Notes: generated by a model not told the origin, from the sequence alone. A DNA stretch of 64,000 bases from CAYNRE01 sp964399535 (GCA_964399535.1 CAYNRE010000005.1:1-64000); one strand, 5' to 3'. Counted from the first letter of the stretch, positions 18,679 to 26,467 are shown. Program-made: numbers and translations.

Positions 18679-20160
18679 ATGCGCATTGGTTGTCGGTATC
18701 GCGCCCGCGCGATTGCCGTGCTTACCTGCTTCTGCTCCTTGGCTAGCGGAGCCCGAGATGTCGGGGCCGAAGCGCCCGCACAGGTTTGGGTCACAACGCA
18801 AGACCTCGCAAAGAAGCTCCAAGCTGGCCCCCCCATCACCTTCGCGAAGGGTTCGCCGGCAGTCGACCGAGACGAACCGCTCCGGAGCTCGGCGACGATT
18901 CGAGTGGAGCCGGCCCGAACGTATCAGGTGATGCTCGGACTGGGTTCTTCGCTGGAGCATGCGACCTGCTACAACCTCTCGCGGCTCGACCAGCAGCAGC
19001 GGCAAGAAGTAATCACTCGGCTCGTCGATCGCGAAGACGGCATCGGCATGAACCTGATGCGGATTTGCATTGGGACCCCCGATTTTACGGGGGACCCATG
19101 GTATTCGTACGACGATCTTTCCCCGGGTCAGACCGACCCGGAGTTGCAGCAGTTCTCGATCGAAAAGGACCGTCGCTATGTCCTCCCTGTGCTCCAGGCA
19201 GCGCGAGCCACGAACCCCCAGTTGCTCTTCTTCGCGTCCCCCTGGAGCCCGCCAGGATGGATGAAATCGGGGGGCTCGCCGATTGGCGGGCGACTGCTGC
19301 CCGAACACTATGCCGCCTACGCCAGGTACTTCGTGCGGTTTGTGCAGGCCTACGAACGGGAAGGCATCCCGATTCATGCCGTCACCGTGCAGAACGAACC
19401 GGGGGTGGATCGGGCCAAGGACGCCCCCAAGTGGCACTACCCCTCCTGTCGCTGGACAGGCGACGAGGAACGCAACTTCATCCGCGATCACCTCGGTCCG
19501 CAATTCAAAGCCGCCGGGCTGACGACCCAGATCTGGTGTTATGACCACAATTTCAACGTCGCCCCGACGCCCGATGGCGACGATCCGGGCATTGCTTATC
19601 CGCGAGCGGTGCTCAGCGATGCCGACGCGGCCCAGTATGTGGCCGGCGTGGCATTTCATGGCTACGCCGGAAAGCCCGACGGCATGAGTCTGTTCCTCAA
19701 GGAGTTTCCCAATCGCCCCGTCTATTTCACCGAAGGGTCCGTCTTCGGCCTGCCAGGGGCTCAACGGCTGATGTCGCTGTTGGCCAACGGCGCGTCGAGT
19801 TACAACGCCTGGGTGACGATGATCGATGACCAAGGCAAACCCAACAACGGACCATTTCGCGCTACGAATACCCTCGTGATGCTCCAGACGAGCCCGCTCG
19901 CGGCCGATTATCGACTCGACTATTTTCTCTACGGCCAATTCATGAAGTTCATCGAGCGAGGCGCGGTTCGGGTCGAGGTGACGGCACCCGACGCGCAGTG
20001 CCCCGCCATCGGCTTCAAGAACCCCGACGGCAAGCTCGTGCTCGTGGTCGTCAACCTGCGAAACGACAACCGGCCCGTCGCGATCGAAGTCGAAGATTCG
20101 CGGGCACGGTCGGTTCTCTCGCCGCGATCGGTGACCACAATCGTCTGGTTGCCGGAGTGA
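18679..20160 (+). CDS. GH30 family glycoside hydrolase (glucosylceramidase-like)
   Basis: An exported retaining glycosidase of family GH30, whose known members include beta-glucosidases, glucosylceramidases and xylanases. Diagnostic segments are GLGSSLEHATC (residues 87-97), MNLMRICIGTPDF, FFASPWSPPGWMKSGG, the acid/base E240 in TVQNEPG, and the nucleophile E352 in VYFTEGS, followed by the C-terminal beta-sandwich typical of the clan. The ATG at 18679 has GGAG about 9 nt upstream and gives a signal sequence (AIAVLTCFCSLASG). Length (493) fits the family. It follows the unrecognised 638-residue protein by 49 bp. The substrate cannot be fixed from sequence. Confidence 0.95.
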   Translation: MRIGCRYRARAIAVLTCFCSLASGARDVGAEAPAQVWVTTQDLAKKLQAGPPITFAKGSPAVDRDEPLRSSATIRVEPARTYQVMLGLGSSLEHATCYNLSRLDQQQRQEVITRLVDREDGIGMNLMRICIGTPDFTGDPWYSYDDLSPGQTDPELQQFSIEKDRRYVLPVLQAARATNPQLLFFASPWSPPGWMKSGGSPIGGRLLPEHYAAYARYFVRFVQAYEREGIPIHAVTVQNEPGVDRAKDAPKWHYPSCRWTGDEERNFIRDHLGPQFKAAGLTTQIWCYDHNFNVAPTPDGDDPGIAYPRAVLSDADAAQYVAGVAFHGYAGKPDGMSLFLKEFPNRPVYFTEGSVFGLPGAQRLMSLLANGASSYNAWVTMIDDQGKPNNGPFRATNTLVMLQTSPLAADYRLDYFLYGQFMKFIERGAVRVEVTAPDAQCPAIGFKNPDGKLVLVVVNLRNDNRPVAIEVEDSRARSVLSPRSVTTIVWLPE

Positions 20161-20194
20161 TCGGCCCGCGGCGTCTGCCCACAACACGATGAAT

Positions 20195-20362
20195 GGCAAT
20201 CCTTCGGCGACGGCTGGGTGGCCCGGACAAATTGTCCGGGTCGCGCAGCGACAAGAGGCTGGCGAATGACCTCACTTGGAGCGAGAAACTTCTTGTAGAG
20301 CAACCGTTCCTCGAACACCTCCCATGCCTTCGGCACCCCGACATCTGTCGGGGCCACCCAGC
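20195..20362. repeat. Palindromic interspersed repeat, copy 1
   Basis: Contains the near-perfect palindromes CCCGGACAAATTGTCCGGG (about 20221-20239) and CCCCGACATCTGTCGGGG (about 20338-20355), separated by a conserved spacer. The same block recurs at about 20850-20998, and its leading part (TGGCAATCC...CGACGGCTGGGTGGC) recurs at 21716-21740. Such hairpin-rich blocks look like non-autonomous interspersed repeats. Confidence 0.7.
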
Positions 20363-20366
20363 GGGT

Positions 20367-20630
20367 TTGTCCGTCGTTTCGGGCAATGAAGTCGCGCTTG
20401 TTAGAATGGAAAGCGGACGACGTGTGATGGTGATGGGTGAACCCAACGCGGTTGTGTTGCCGCCCCAAACTGCGAGAGTTATTGCACACACGCATCCTCT
20501 GGGCAGCCTTCGGCTATCGACCTTCGACGTACGTACAATGAATCGGTTGAACCAGCGTAGCACGGTGATTATTGCTCCTCGCGAGGACATCGGAGTTCGC
20601 CTACCGGTGCCACGAACGGGAGGTCTTTGA
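20367..20630 (+). CDS. JAMM/MPN metalloprotease-like domain, orphan cassette copy A
   Basis: Reads 87 residues from a TTG at 20367 (frame open upstream to 20193; first in-frame ATG at 20406, which would lose the glutamate). It matches the JAMM zinc signature E...HxH-x7-S-x2-D exactly: E8 in GNEVAL, H41 and H43 in AHTHP, S51 and D54 in LSTFD. JAMM domains are isopeptidases/peptidases and occur in ubiquitin-like, phage-tail and polymorphic-toxin contexts. The stretch looks like the C-terminal tip of a larger protein whose N-terminus is missing, so it may be an orphan cassette rather than an expressed gene. The stop is 4 bp before the partner ATG. Confidence 0.65.
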   Translation: MSVVSGNEVALVRMESGRRVMVMGEPNAVVLPPQTARVIAHTHPLGSLRLSTFDVRTMNRLNQRSTVIIAPREDIGVRLPVPRTGGL

Positions 20631-20634
20631 AGCT

Positions 20635-20841
20635 ATGGACTACGAACCTATTGAAGTGATTCGTTTTCAGAAAACCGTCGATGGCCGGACCGTCGAGTGC
20701 ACTCTTGAACGTTGCGATGACGGCAGCGCGGGCGTATTCGGCGAGGAACTGGGGACGTGGATCTTCGAGTTCACCGACGAAGCGTTCAACCGCGCGATGG
20801 CGCGAGTCGAGCAAGAAGGTTACACGCGAGTAAAGGACTGA
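20635..20841 (+). CDS. Small partner protein of JAMM cassette A
   Basis: A 68-residue acidic protein (MDYEPIEVIRFQKTVDG...EGYTRVKD) starting 4 bp after the JAMM frame ends; GGAGG lies 11 nt upstream inside that frame. It is predicted beta-beta-alpha, cytoplasmic, with no signal. It is about 60 percent identical by eye to the partner in copy B, with differences spread along the chain. The position directly after a putative toxin-tip domain and the paired divergence suggest an immunity or antitoxin-like role, but I do not recognise the family. Confidence 0.75.
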   Translation: MDYEPIEVIRFQKTVDGRTVECTLERCDDGSAGVFGEELGTWIFEFTDEAFNRAMARVEQEGYTRVKD

Positions 20842-21002
20842 TGGTCCCGCTGGGTGGCCCGGACAAATTGTCCGGGTCGCGCAGCGACAAGAGGCTGGCG
20901 AATGACTTCACTTAGAGCGAGAAACTTCTTGTAGAGCAACCGTTCCTCGAACACCTCCCATGCCTTCGGCACCCCGACATCCGTCGGGGCCACCCGGCGG
21001 GT

Positions 21003-21266
21003 TTGTCGGCCGTTTCGGGCAATGAAGTCGCGCTTGTTAGAATGGAAAGCGGACGACGTGTGATGGTGATGGGTGAACCCAACGCGGTTGTGTTGCCGCC
21101 CCAAACTGCGAGAGTTATTGCACACACGCATCCTCAGGGCAGCCTCCGATTGTCTAACCCCGATATTCGTGTAATGAATCGACTGAATCAGCGGAGCACT
21201 GTGCTAATTTCGCCTCGCGAAGACTTCGGCGTTCGCGTTCCCGTGCCGCGAGTAGGAGAACCCTAA
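21003..21266 (+). CDS. JAMM/MPN metalloprotease-like domain, orphan cassette copy B
   Basis: An 87-residue homologue of copy A from a TTG at 21003 (first internal ATG 21042). It retains E8, H41, H43, S51 and D54 (AHTHP...LSNPD), so all JAMM ligands are conserved. The first 44 residues are nearly identical to copy A; the rest differs at about a quarter of positions, with many nucleotide changes silent, which argues that the protein sequence is or was under selection. Upstream the frame is closed by a TAG in the repeat (within CACTTAGAG), so no longer N-terminus exists here. Confidence 0.65.
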   Translation: MSAVSGNEVALVRMESGRRVMVMGEPNAVVLPPQTARVIAHTHPQGSLRLSNPDIRVMNRLNQRSTVLISPREDFGVRVPVPRVGEP

Positions 21267-21270
21267 CACC

Positions 21271-21474
21271 ATGACTGCCGAACCCCTTGAAGTGATTCGG
21301 TTCAAGAAGAGCATCGACGGCCGTGCCGTCGAATGCCATCTCGAGCGATTTGACGATGGCGTCCTAGTTTCTGGGGAAGAGATCGGCGATTGGATTTTTG
21401 AGTTCACTGCCGATGCCTACGCCCGCGCGCTCGCCGCCGTCGCAGAAGAAGGTTACACGCGAGTGAAGGACTGA
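21271..21474 (+). CDS. Small partner protein of JAMM cassette B
   Basis: A 67-residue acidic protein (MTAEPLEVIRFKKSIDG...EGYTRVKD) 4 bp after the JAMM frame, with AGGAG about 12 nt upstream. It is homologous to the copy A partner; the shared core is EVIRF, VEC, LER, DD, WIFEFT and the invariant tail GYTRVKD. No membrane or secretion signal. The one-codon length difference from copy A explains the change in repeat offset from 636 to 633. Immunity-like role is inference. Confidence 0.75.
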   Translation: MTAEPLEVIRFKKSIDGRAVECHLERFDDGVLVSGEEIGDWIFEFTADAYARALAAVAEEGYTRVKD

Positions 21475-22087
21475 TGGTCCCGTGGATGTGACATGCGAGA
21501 GTTGGTCATTGGCGAGCTACCCAAACCCTCTCGCAATCTCGACTCCGAAGTGAATGTCGGTGAGCCGCGTCAGCCCGCGCCACATCACGGTGTTGCCCGG
21601 TGAAGCGGCCCAGCGAATCGTTCGTGAACATTTGCCGAGGTGTTTTCGGGCTGAAAAAGCGGCATTCGTGCGAAGAAAGTTCGTCGCGAGTCACTCAAGC
21701 GATCGCGATCTTTGGCAATCCGGCAGCGACGGCTGGGTGGCATGTCCCTGTTCCGCGGGAGAGAATGTTGGGTGCCATGCCCCACGCTCGTCGTGGGCAT
21801 GTGGGAGCATCCTGAAACATGGCCACTAGGGGGTACCACAGTGGCCATGCCACCCGGCCGCAGTGACCCTGGGAAATCCCTGAAGAACCCGCTTTGTCGA
21901 GCGTGCTAACCGGCCAAGCGCGCGCGGGCCGCCCGCGTGGTTGGTCTCGCCAACGGGCCATCGGCGATCGGGGGCCGAATCGGACGCGGTCAAACCGTCG
22001 CGCTCGGCTGCCCCCGCCGGCGAGATCGGTTGCGGTAGTTTTCAGGCCAGGGCCTTCGAGACAGCTCGCATACGGAGTTGAGTATCG
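21475..22087. other. Repeat-rich intergenic region
   Basis: No gene is supported. It holds a partial copy of the interspersed repeat (21716-21740) and two hairpins: arms CATGCCCCACG / CGTGGGCATG around 21776-21801, and CATGGCCACT (21818-21827) / AGTGGCCATG (21840-21849). These GGGTGGCATG-type palindromes resemble the family preceding the JAMM cassettes. The promoter of the downstream dehydrogenase-like gene should lie in the last 200 bases. Confidence 0.6.
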
Positions 22088-23110
22088 ATGACGATCGACG
22101 GCATGACCAACGTACGCTCTCAGCGATTCGGCGCTGGCAGCGTTGATGGCCTGGGCAAACAATTAGACCGATTCGTCGTGGCCACGATGGAGGTTCCCTG
22201 GCGGATTGCCAAGGATCGACTCGGTGGCAACCCCACGGCCGTGATCCTGGTCGAGTCGATGGAGGTAGACATCCTGGATCGGCAGGTGGCCGAGGTACCG
22301 CAATGCGACGCCGTTGTCGGCATTGGCGGCGGCCAAGCCATCGATCTGGCGAAGTACATCGCCTGGAAACGCGGTGCGCGGTTGGTAACTGTTCCCACGG
22401 TCCTCAGCGTCGACGCGTTCGTCACACCGGCCGCGGGCGTGCGCCGGAACCACGAAGTGTTTTACGAAGGCGTTACAAGTCCCGATCCATTGGTAATCGA
22501 CTACGATCTGTTGCGCACCGCGCCCGCGGAACTGAATATCGCTGGCGTCGGCGATCTGCTGTCGATCCACACGGCGACGTTCGACTGGTGCCTGGCGGAA
22601 CGCGCGGGGCGAAGTGAATACCCGTTCTCCCAGCACGACGTCGACGCCGCGCGATCGCTGCTCGACGACGTGATGAGGCAGGCGACCGAAATCCGTAACT
22701 CGACGGATGCTGGTTTACAGGCGATTGTCGATGGCTACCTGCGCGTCAATACGATTTGCCTGCCCGCAGGACACTACCGGGTTGAAGAAGGCTCGGAGCA
22801 CTATGTTTTTTATGAGCTCGAGGAGCGCCTGGCGCGGCCCTTCATCCACGGCCATATCGTGGGGTTGGGCATTTACCTCATGAGCCGCTTGCAGGAGAAC
22901 CGGTCCGCGGAAATCACCGCCTTCATGGACGAGGTGGGTCTCAAGTATCATCCCCGCGACATGCAAATCAGGCAGGCCGACTTGACCGCGTGCCTGGCCA
23001 ATTTGCGCGAGTTCGTGCAGCGCCGCTCACACCTCTGGTACACCGTGATCAACGAACGCCCGATGACACCCGAGTGGATCGCCACGGCGCTGAGTGGGTT
23101 ACCGTTCTAG
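22088..23110 (+). CDS. Iron-containing alcohol dehydrogenase family, glycerol-1-phosphate dehydrogenase-like
   Basis: A 340-residue cytoplasmic NAD(P)-dependent oxidoreductase-like protein. The dinucleotide-binding turn VGIGGGQAID (78-86) is followed by the family phrase VTVPTVLSVDAFVTPAAGVR. Metal ligand candidates align with the G1PDH/AraM/dehydroquinate-synthase superfamily: D156 in GVGDLLSIHTATFDW, H238 in EGSEHYV and H254 in FIHGHIVG. Archaeal and some bacterial members make sn-glycerol-1-phosphate; others have unknown substrates. The gene is alone among repeats, so no pathway context helps. Superfamily is firm, substrate unknown. A start at the second Met (22103) cannot be excluded. Confidence 0.88.
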   Translation: MTIDGMTNVRSQRFGAGSVDGLGKQLDRFVVATMEVPWRIAKDRLGGNPTAVILVESMEVDILDRQVAEVPQCDAVVGIGGGQAIDLAKYIAWKRGARLVTVPTVLSVDAFVTPAAGVRRNHEVFYEGVTSPDPLVIDYDLLRTAPAELNIAGVGDLLSIHTATFDWCLAERAGRSEYPFSQHDVDAARSLLDDVMRQATEIRNSTDAGLQAIVDGYLRVNTICLPAGHYRVEEGSEHYVFYELEERLARPFIHGHIVGLGIYLMSRLQENRSAEITAFMDEVGLKYHPRDMQIRQADLTACLANLREFVQRRSHLWYTVINERPMTPEWIATALSGLPF

Positions 23111-23222
23111 CTGCGATGGGGCCCAACCTCGTGCCGCGACGCCGACGGTTGCCAAGCAATGACACGACGGCCGCGTGGCGTTGTCAGCAACCGCCTCGCC
23201 GGGGCTTGTCCTCACTTTGGTG

Positions 23223-23276
23223 CGCCACGGGCGAAGCCGGTCCGGTGGCACACGGGCGAAGCCCGCCCCGTGGCAC
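23223..23276. repeat. Hairpin-forming direct repeat
   Basis: The phrase CACGGGCGAAGCC occurs twice about 25 bp apart, and GTGGCACACGGGCGAAGC with CCGCCCCGTGGCAC forms a hairpin. It lies 3' of the dehydrogenase-like gene and 3' of the convergent PEP-CTERM gene, and has no T-run. Confidence 0.55.
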
Positions 23277-23368
23277 AGCCGCTCACTCCCATAGTGTCGG
23301 CAGGCGGTGCCGATCATTCGGGCGAATGTCGGTACGCATGGATTTTGCGTACTCTGCTCGGCTTCGTG

Positions 23369-24121
23369 CTAGGTTCGCCGCCAACAACGCCGCACGCCGA
23401 ATGCCAGCAGCGAAGCGATGCCCACCGTGCCCAGACCAATTGTCGATGGTTCGGGCGTATTGGCCACGATGCGTCCGTCGAAGTGCATTGTCAGCGTCAA
23501 GCCGTTCGTAACGCCGATCAGATCGACGCTGATCGGGAAACTGAGTTGTTGATGACCGCCCACCATGCTGAGCGACCCCGTAAGCCCGGCATTCTGCGCC
23601 GGTTGGGTGGGAACCGTCGAGGCGGGAGGAATGACCGGCGGCAACGCATAATCGAAGGTTCCTTGCAGTGCCGCTAGCTGGATTGCCGAGGCATCGAAAT
23701 CGCCGCCAATAACCGGCAAGAGCGCGCTGGTGGGGGTCCATTCGAAATCCCGGAATGCCCCGATCGCGTTCAGACCGGGCAGCACGTTTAAGATCAGCAG
23801 GCCGAACTGCGCCGGAGCACCGAACGGCTCAAACACGCCCGGTTGCGAATCGAGCGTAAACGTGCCGCCGTTGAATTGCACGCCTCCGGGCGTCACACTC
23901 GCGTCGATCGTTCCTCGGAACGGCGACGACAAACTGCCGGGCGCCTGAGCCGTCACGGGTACTGAGCCGACGCCTGGTACGCCAAGATCGCCGGTGGCAT
24001 TCAAGAAGCTCTGAGAACTATCGATTACGAACGTCGCCGCGGCCGCAGGGTCGGTCAAGCCGCAGTACAGCAAGCCAGCCGATAGAACACGAATGAATCG
24101 CGCGTAGATCGAGCGTTGCAT
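23369..24121 (-). CDS. PEP-CTERM sorting-domain protein
   Basis: A 250-residue exported protein: signal peptide (RVLSAGLLYCGLTDPAAAA), a beta-rich body (FVIDSSQSFLNATGDLG, GTIDASVTPGGVQFNGG) and a C-terminal sorting signal composed of NTPEPSTIGLGTVG, a hydrophobic helix and the basic end RRCWRRT. PEP-CTERM proteins are cleaved and anchored by exosortase-type enzymes in exopolysaccharide-producing bacteria; no exosortase lies in this window. The body is not a family I can name. It is convergent with the dehydrogenase-like gene. Confidence 0.92.
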   Translation of the reverse strand: MQRSIYARFIRVLSAGLLYCGLTDPAAAATFVIDSSQSFLNATGDLGVPGVGSVPVTAQAPGSLSSPFRGTIDASVTPGGVQFNGGTFTLDSQPGVFEPFGAPAQFGLLILNVLPGLNAIGAFRDFEWTPTSALLPVIGGDFDASAIQLAALQGTFDYALPPVIPPASTVPTQPAQNAGLTGSLSMVGGHQQLSFPISVDLIGVTNGLTLTMHFDGRIVANTPEPSTIGLGTVGIASLLAFGVRRCWRRT

Positions 24122-24565
24122 GGGAGCCCCTTTTCACTAGCATCCTCAATACACATGGTGGACGGGGAAACCTGCCGGACAACGGAATGCTCCGGCAAGG
24201 CAACGCCAATCATGGTGTCGCGCCAGCCCAGAGTCAAAACATTAATAACCGGTAAGTTCGGGCTGTCCGCGCCCAATCCGGAACTCCTGCATCGAAACGG
24301 GCCGCCATCACCGTGAGGTGTTGCCAGCGAGCAAGGAGAGCCCTTGGCTGCCTCCGGGGCGCGATCTCGGCCCATCGGCGCCACCACAGGGTGGCCCTCG
24401 CTGAACGAGTTTCGGGGTGGCGGAGGCACAAGTGGTTTACTCGAACCCGCCGACGTTCACGCCGACGGGGCTTGCCCATTTCTTAGTGCCGCAGGTCAGG
24501 GCTTTCCCCTGACGACGGCCGAGCGAGCGCAGGACAGCGACCGTGCAGCGACCGTGCAACGATCG
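24122..24565. other. Intergenic region, nothing recognised
   Basis: Lies between the PEP-CTERM gene start and the DUF932 remnant. No coding frame of sensible composition, RNA gene or strong hairpin was seen. It should contain the PEP-CTERM promoter. Confidence 0.45.
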
Positions 24566-24787
24566 TCAGGCCGGTGGCCTGAGCGACCTGGCTTTCCGGC
24601 CATCGACCGGCTTGCCGAAAATGATAGGCAGCGGGCAGAGTCCAAGGGTATAGTTGCGCCCCGCCCCGCCGATGGCCTCCCCGGCCGTAGCCGGTCCGTC
24701 CAGACGAGTTCCGAGTCGATGCCAGGGAAGCTTGCCAAAGTAGACCGTTGCCGTGCGGCCATTGGTGGTCCCTAGTTCATTAGCCAT
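24566..24787 (-). pseudogene. Truncated DUF932 (phage/plasmid-like) remnant
   Basis: From the ATG at 24787 the frame begins MANELGTTNGRTATVYFGKLP and continues WHRLGTRLDGPATAGEAIGGAG, which is the characteristic N-terminus of DUF932 proteins (phage/plasmid-like, usually more than 300 residues). Here similarity fades after about 50 residues and a stop closes the frame after 73. The rest of the gene is absent from the following 450 bases. I read it as a decayed mobile-element gene. The recognition rests on memory of the family N-terminus (W-HGLGT and DGPATA-EAI pattern). Confidence 0.65.
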
Positions 24788-24885
24788 CCTAGGCTTCCTC
24801 TTGTGTCCTGTGTCGGACAAGAGAAACTTCTCGCGTGAAGAGTATGGGTGTCAAATATCCGTTGTATCTCCAAAGTACTGACAAT

Positions 24886-25584
24886 ATGGCGACGACTGAA
24901 CAGATTGCGAGTGAGGTCCGTGCTGAATTACGGAGCATTCTGCGCCAACGACAAGATCTCCACCAGCCCCTGCAGTGGTTCGGACTAATAGAGTCGAGGG
25001 CAGAAGGGGAGCCTCGATACTATGTCCTCTTCGATCAGAACCCGAGACTTATTGTAAAGGGAATGCGAATAGGTGGTGTGGGAAAACTAGAACTTTGCGA
25101 TGAACGAATTATTGACCGCGCTTTCGAGTTCGCCAAGAGCGTATGGCAATTAAAGGACCGCCTTAAAATGTGGGTAAATGCCCAAGGAGCTGGACCAAAT
25201 ATCGAAGAGATTGCCAGTAAATCGCGGCATCTGCTGATATGCGCCGACCTAGCAAACTGGAAGAAACATGGTGCCAATAAGAATCGATCTGGCCTTAATC
25301 CGAGAATTGCAAACGTAATCTTTGATACTAGTCGCAATGGGGCCGTCGAACTGTACATGGATGGTGCGACAAAGCACCAAGAGTTGCTGGTTGCGAAGGA
25401 CGTTCCGATCCGATTCACTGTCGAGGTCAAAGGCGGTGAGGAAGCACTTCAACTGGGAGATGCTACTAAGTTAATTTGGCAGGCGTTCCAAGATTGGTTA
25501 CCGGTTATCGAGGCTACCGGCGTCTTATCGGATACCAACCCCGAAAGCGCATATCTGCAACAGTTGCTTTTCCCGCTCGAATAG
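24886..25584 (+). CDS. AT-richer orphan protein of unknown function
   Basis: Encodes 232 residues from ATG 24886 (alternatives GTG 24835 and ATG 24844 add 17 and 14 residues; none has a clear ribosome site). Base and codon use differ from every neighbour: many A/T-ending codons (AAT, ATA, AAA, GAA), pointing to horizontal acquisition. The protein is cytoplasmic-looking, with an N-terminal helix (EQIASEVRAELRSILRQRQ) and a central motif LLICADLANWKKHGAN. That motif resembles the DxxNxxKH signature of several uncharacterised helical families; this resemblance is only suggestive. It lies just beyond the DUF932 remnant, divergently oriented. Confidence 0.78.
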   Translation: MATTEQIASEVRAELRSILRQRQDLHQPLQWFGLIESRAEGEPRYYVLFDQNPRLIVKGMRIGGVGKLELCDERIIDRAFEFAKSVWQLKDRLKMWVNAQGAGPNIEEIASKSRHLLICADLANWKKHGANKNRSGLNPRIANVIFDTSRNGAVELYMDGATKHQELLVAKDVPIRFTVEVKGGEEALQLGDATKLIWQAFQDWLPVIEATGVLSDTNPESAYLQQLLFPLE

Positions 25585-25909
25585 GTGGCCTCGAACTAGG
25601 TCGTGCACTAAGGCAGACGGCAGTTGTATTTGAGCGGGCCTGCAAAGAACGCAGTTGCGTCGCTTCAGGCTGGCACGGCCCCGTGGCATCGCCACTCAGG
25701 TAGTCCGCAGTGGGCCTGGGTTACGAGCCCCGACCCTGCCCAGGGACCGCGTGGGCATGCCGCCCAAAGCGATCCTGTCTGCTGCATGAGGATGCTACCC
25801 CGCCGCCATGCGTTTCCGCCCTAGGTCTGCGGGAAGACAACTGCGGCCGACCCGCCCCTGCATCGTCTTGCGTTCCTGCATCTTCTTGCGCTACGGCATC
25901 TCCGGGGCG
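25585..25909. other. Intergenic region with GGCATGCCCACGC-type repeat fragment
   Basis: Between the AT-rich orphan and the convergent Rieske gene. GC content returns to the local norm. A GGGCATGCC-containing segment near 25750 resembles the hairpin repeat at 21776-21801. No gene seen. Confidence 0.4.
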
Positions 25910-26245
25910 CTACTGCGCCGGTTTCGGCGCGCTCTGCCGCGAGACCTGGATTTCGTCTCCCACCACGCGCACTTCGAACCGATCGATCTTGATCTTGGGG
26001 TTGTCGCACCAGGTGCCGTCGCAGGCGCGGAACCGCCAGGCATGCCAAGGGCAGGTCACCACCCCGGCGTGCAGCTCGCCTGCCGCCAGAGAAGCCCCCA
26101 TGTGCGGGCACATGTCGTCGATGGCGTGATACGCCTGGCCGTCGAAGAACACGGCCACCATCCGCTCGCCGACCACGAACGCCTCGCCGCGGCCCGCCGC
26201 AATGCTGCCGACTCGGGCCACGGTTTGAAACTCAGGTTCGCTCAT
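25910..26245 (-). CDS. Rieske [2Fe-2S] ferredoxin-like protein
   Basis: A 111-residue soluble single-domain Rieske protein. Both cluster-binding boxes are intact: C46-x-H48 in MCPHMGASL and C65-xx-H68 in TCPWHAWRF. Size and the ERMVAVFFDGQAYHAID lead-in match the NirD/ferredoxin-component type that carries electrons to oxygenases or reductases. No oxygenase or reductase is adjacent, so the partner is unknown. The gene ends in a Pro/Lys tail and lacks a signal peptide. Confidence 0.93.
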   Translation of the reverse strand: MSEPEFQTVARVGSIAAGRGEAFVVGERMVAVFFDGQAYHAIDDMCPHMGASLAAGELHAGVVTCPWHAWRFRACDGTWCDNPKIKIDRFEVRVVGDEIQVSRQSAPKPAQ

Positions 26246-26467
26246 CGGGGGCTGCTCGTCGGGGTGGACTGGGGGGACAGGCCGCCGATTCTAGGCGTCG
26301 GCGCCCTGGCGGGCAAAGGGGCGCCCAACCGCGCCCGTGGCTTGCCTCGGCCGGGGGCTTGTGGACAATAGCCTCGGGCTGCCGGGCACGAGCACCTGTG
26401 CGGCGGCCCGGCGTTGGCCGCGTGAACCCTCGCGGACCCTTTCGGCTGCCCAGGAGAAGCACCTTTT

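Larger units (their letters stand above)
20213..21482 (+). repeat. Two-copy 636-bp tandem duplication (JAMM cassette)
   Basis: Copy A is 20213-20848 and copy B 20849-21482. The register offset is exactly 636 through the first 280-odd bases, where I count only about six mismatches, then identity falls sharply after about 20497/21133 while the encoded proteins stay clearly related. Both copies end GGTTACACGCGAGT...GATGGTCCCG. Each starts with palindromic interspersed-repeat sequence and then encodes a JAMM-motif domain and a small partner. Confidence 0.93.

Noticed and set aside
20820..21131. Leftward frames over the duplicated cassettes (Cys/Asn/His-rich start, WVAPTDVGVPKAWEVFEERL-type end)
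   Set aside because: They run antisense to the JAMM frames and through palindromic repeat DNA; similarity between copies reflects the duplication.
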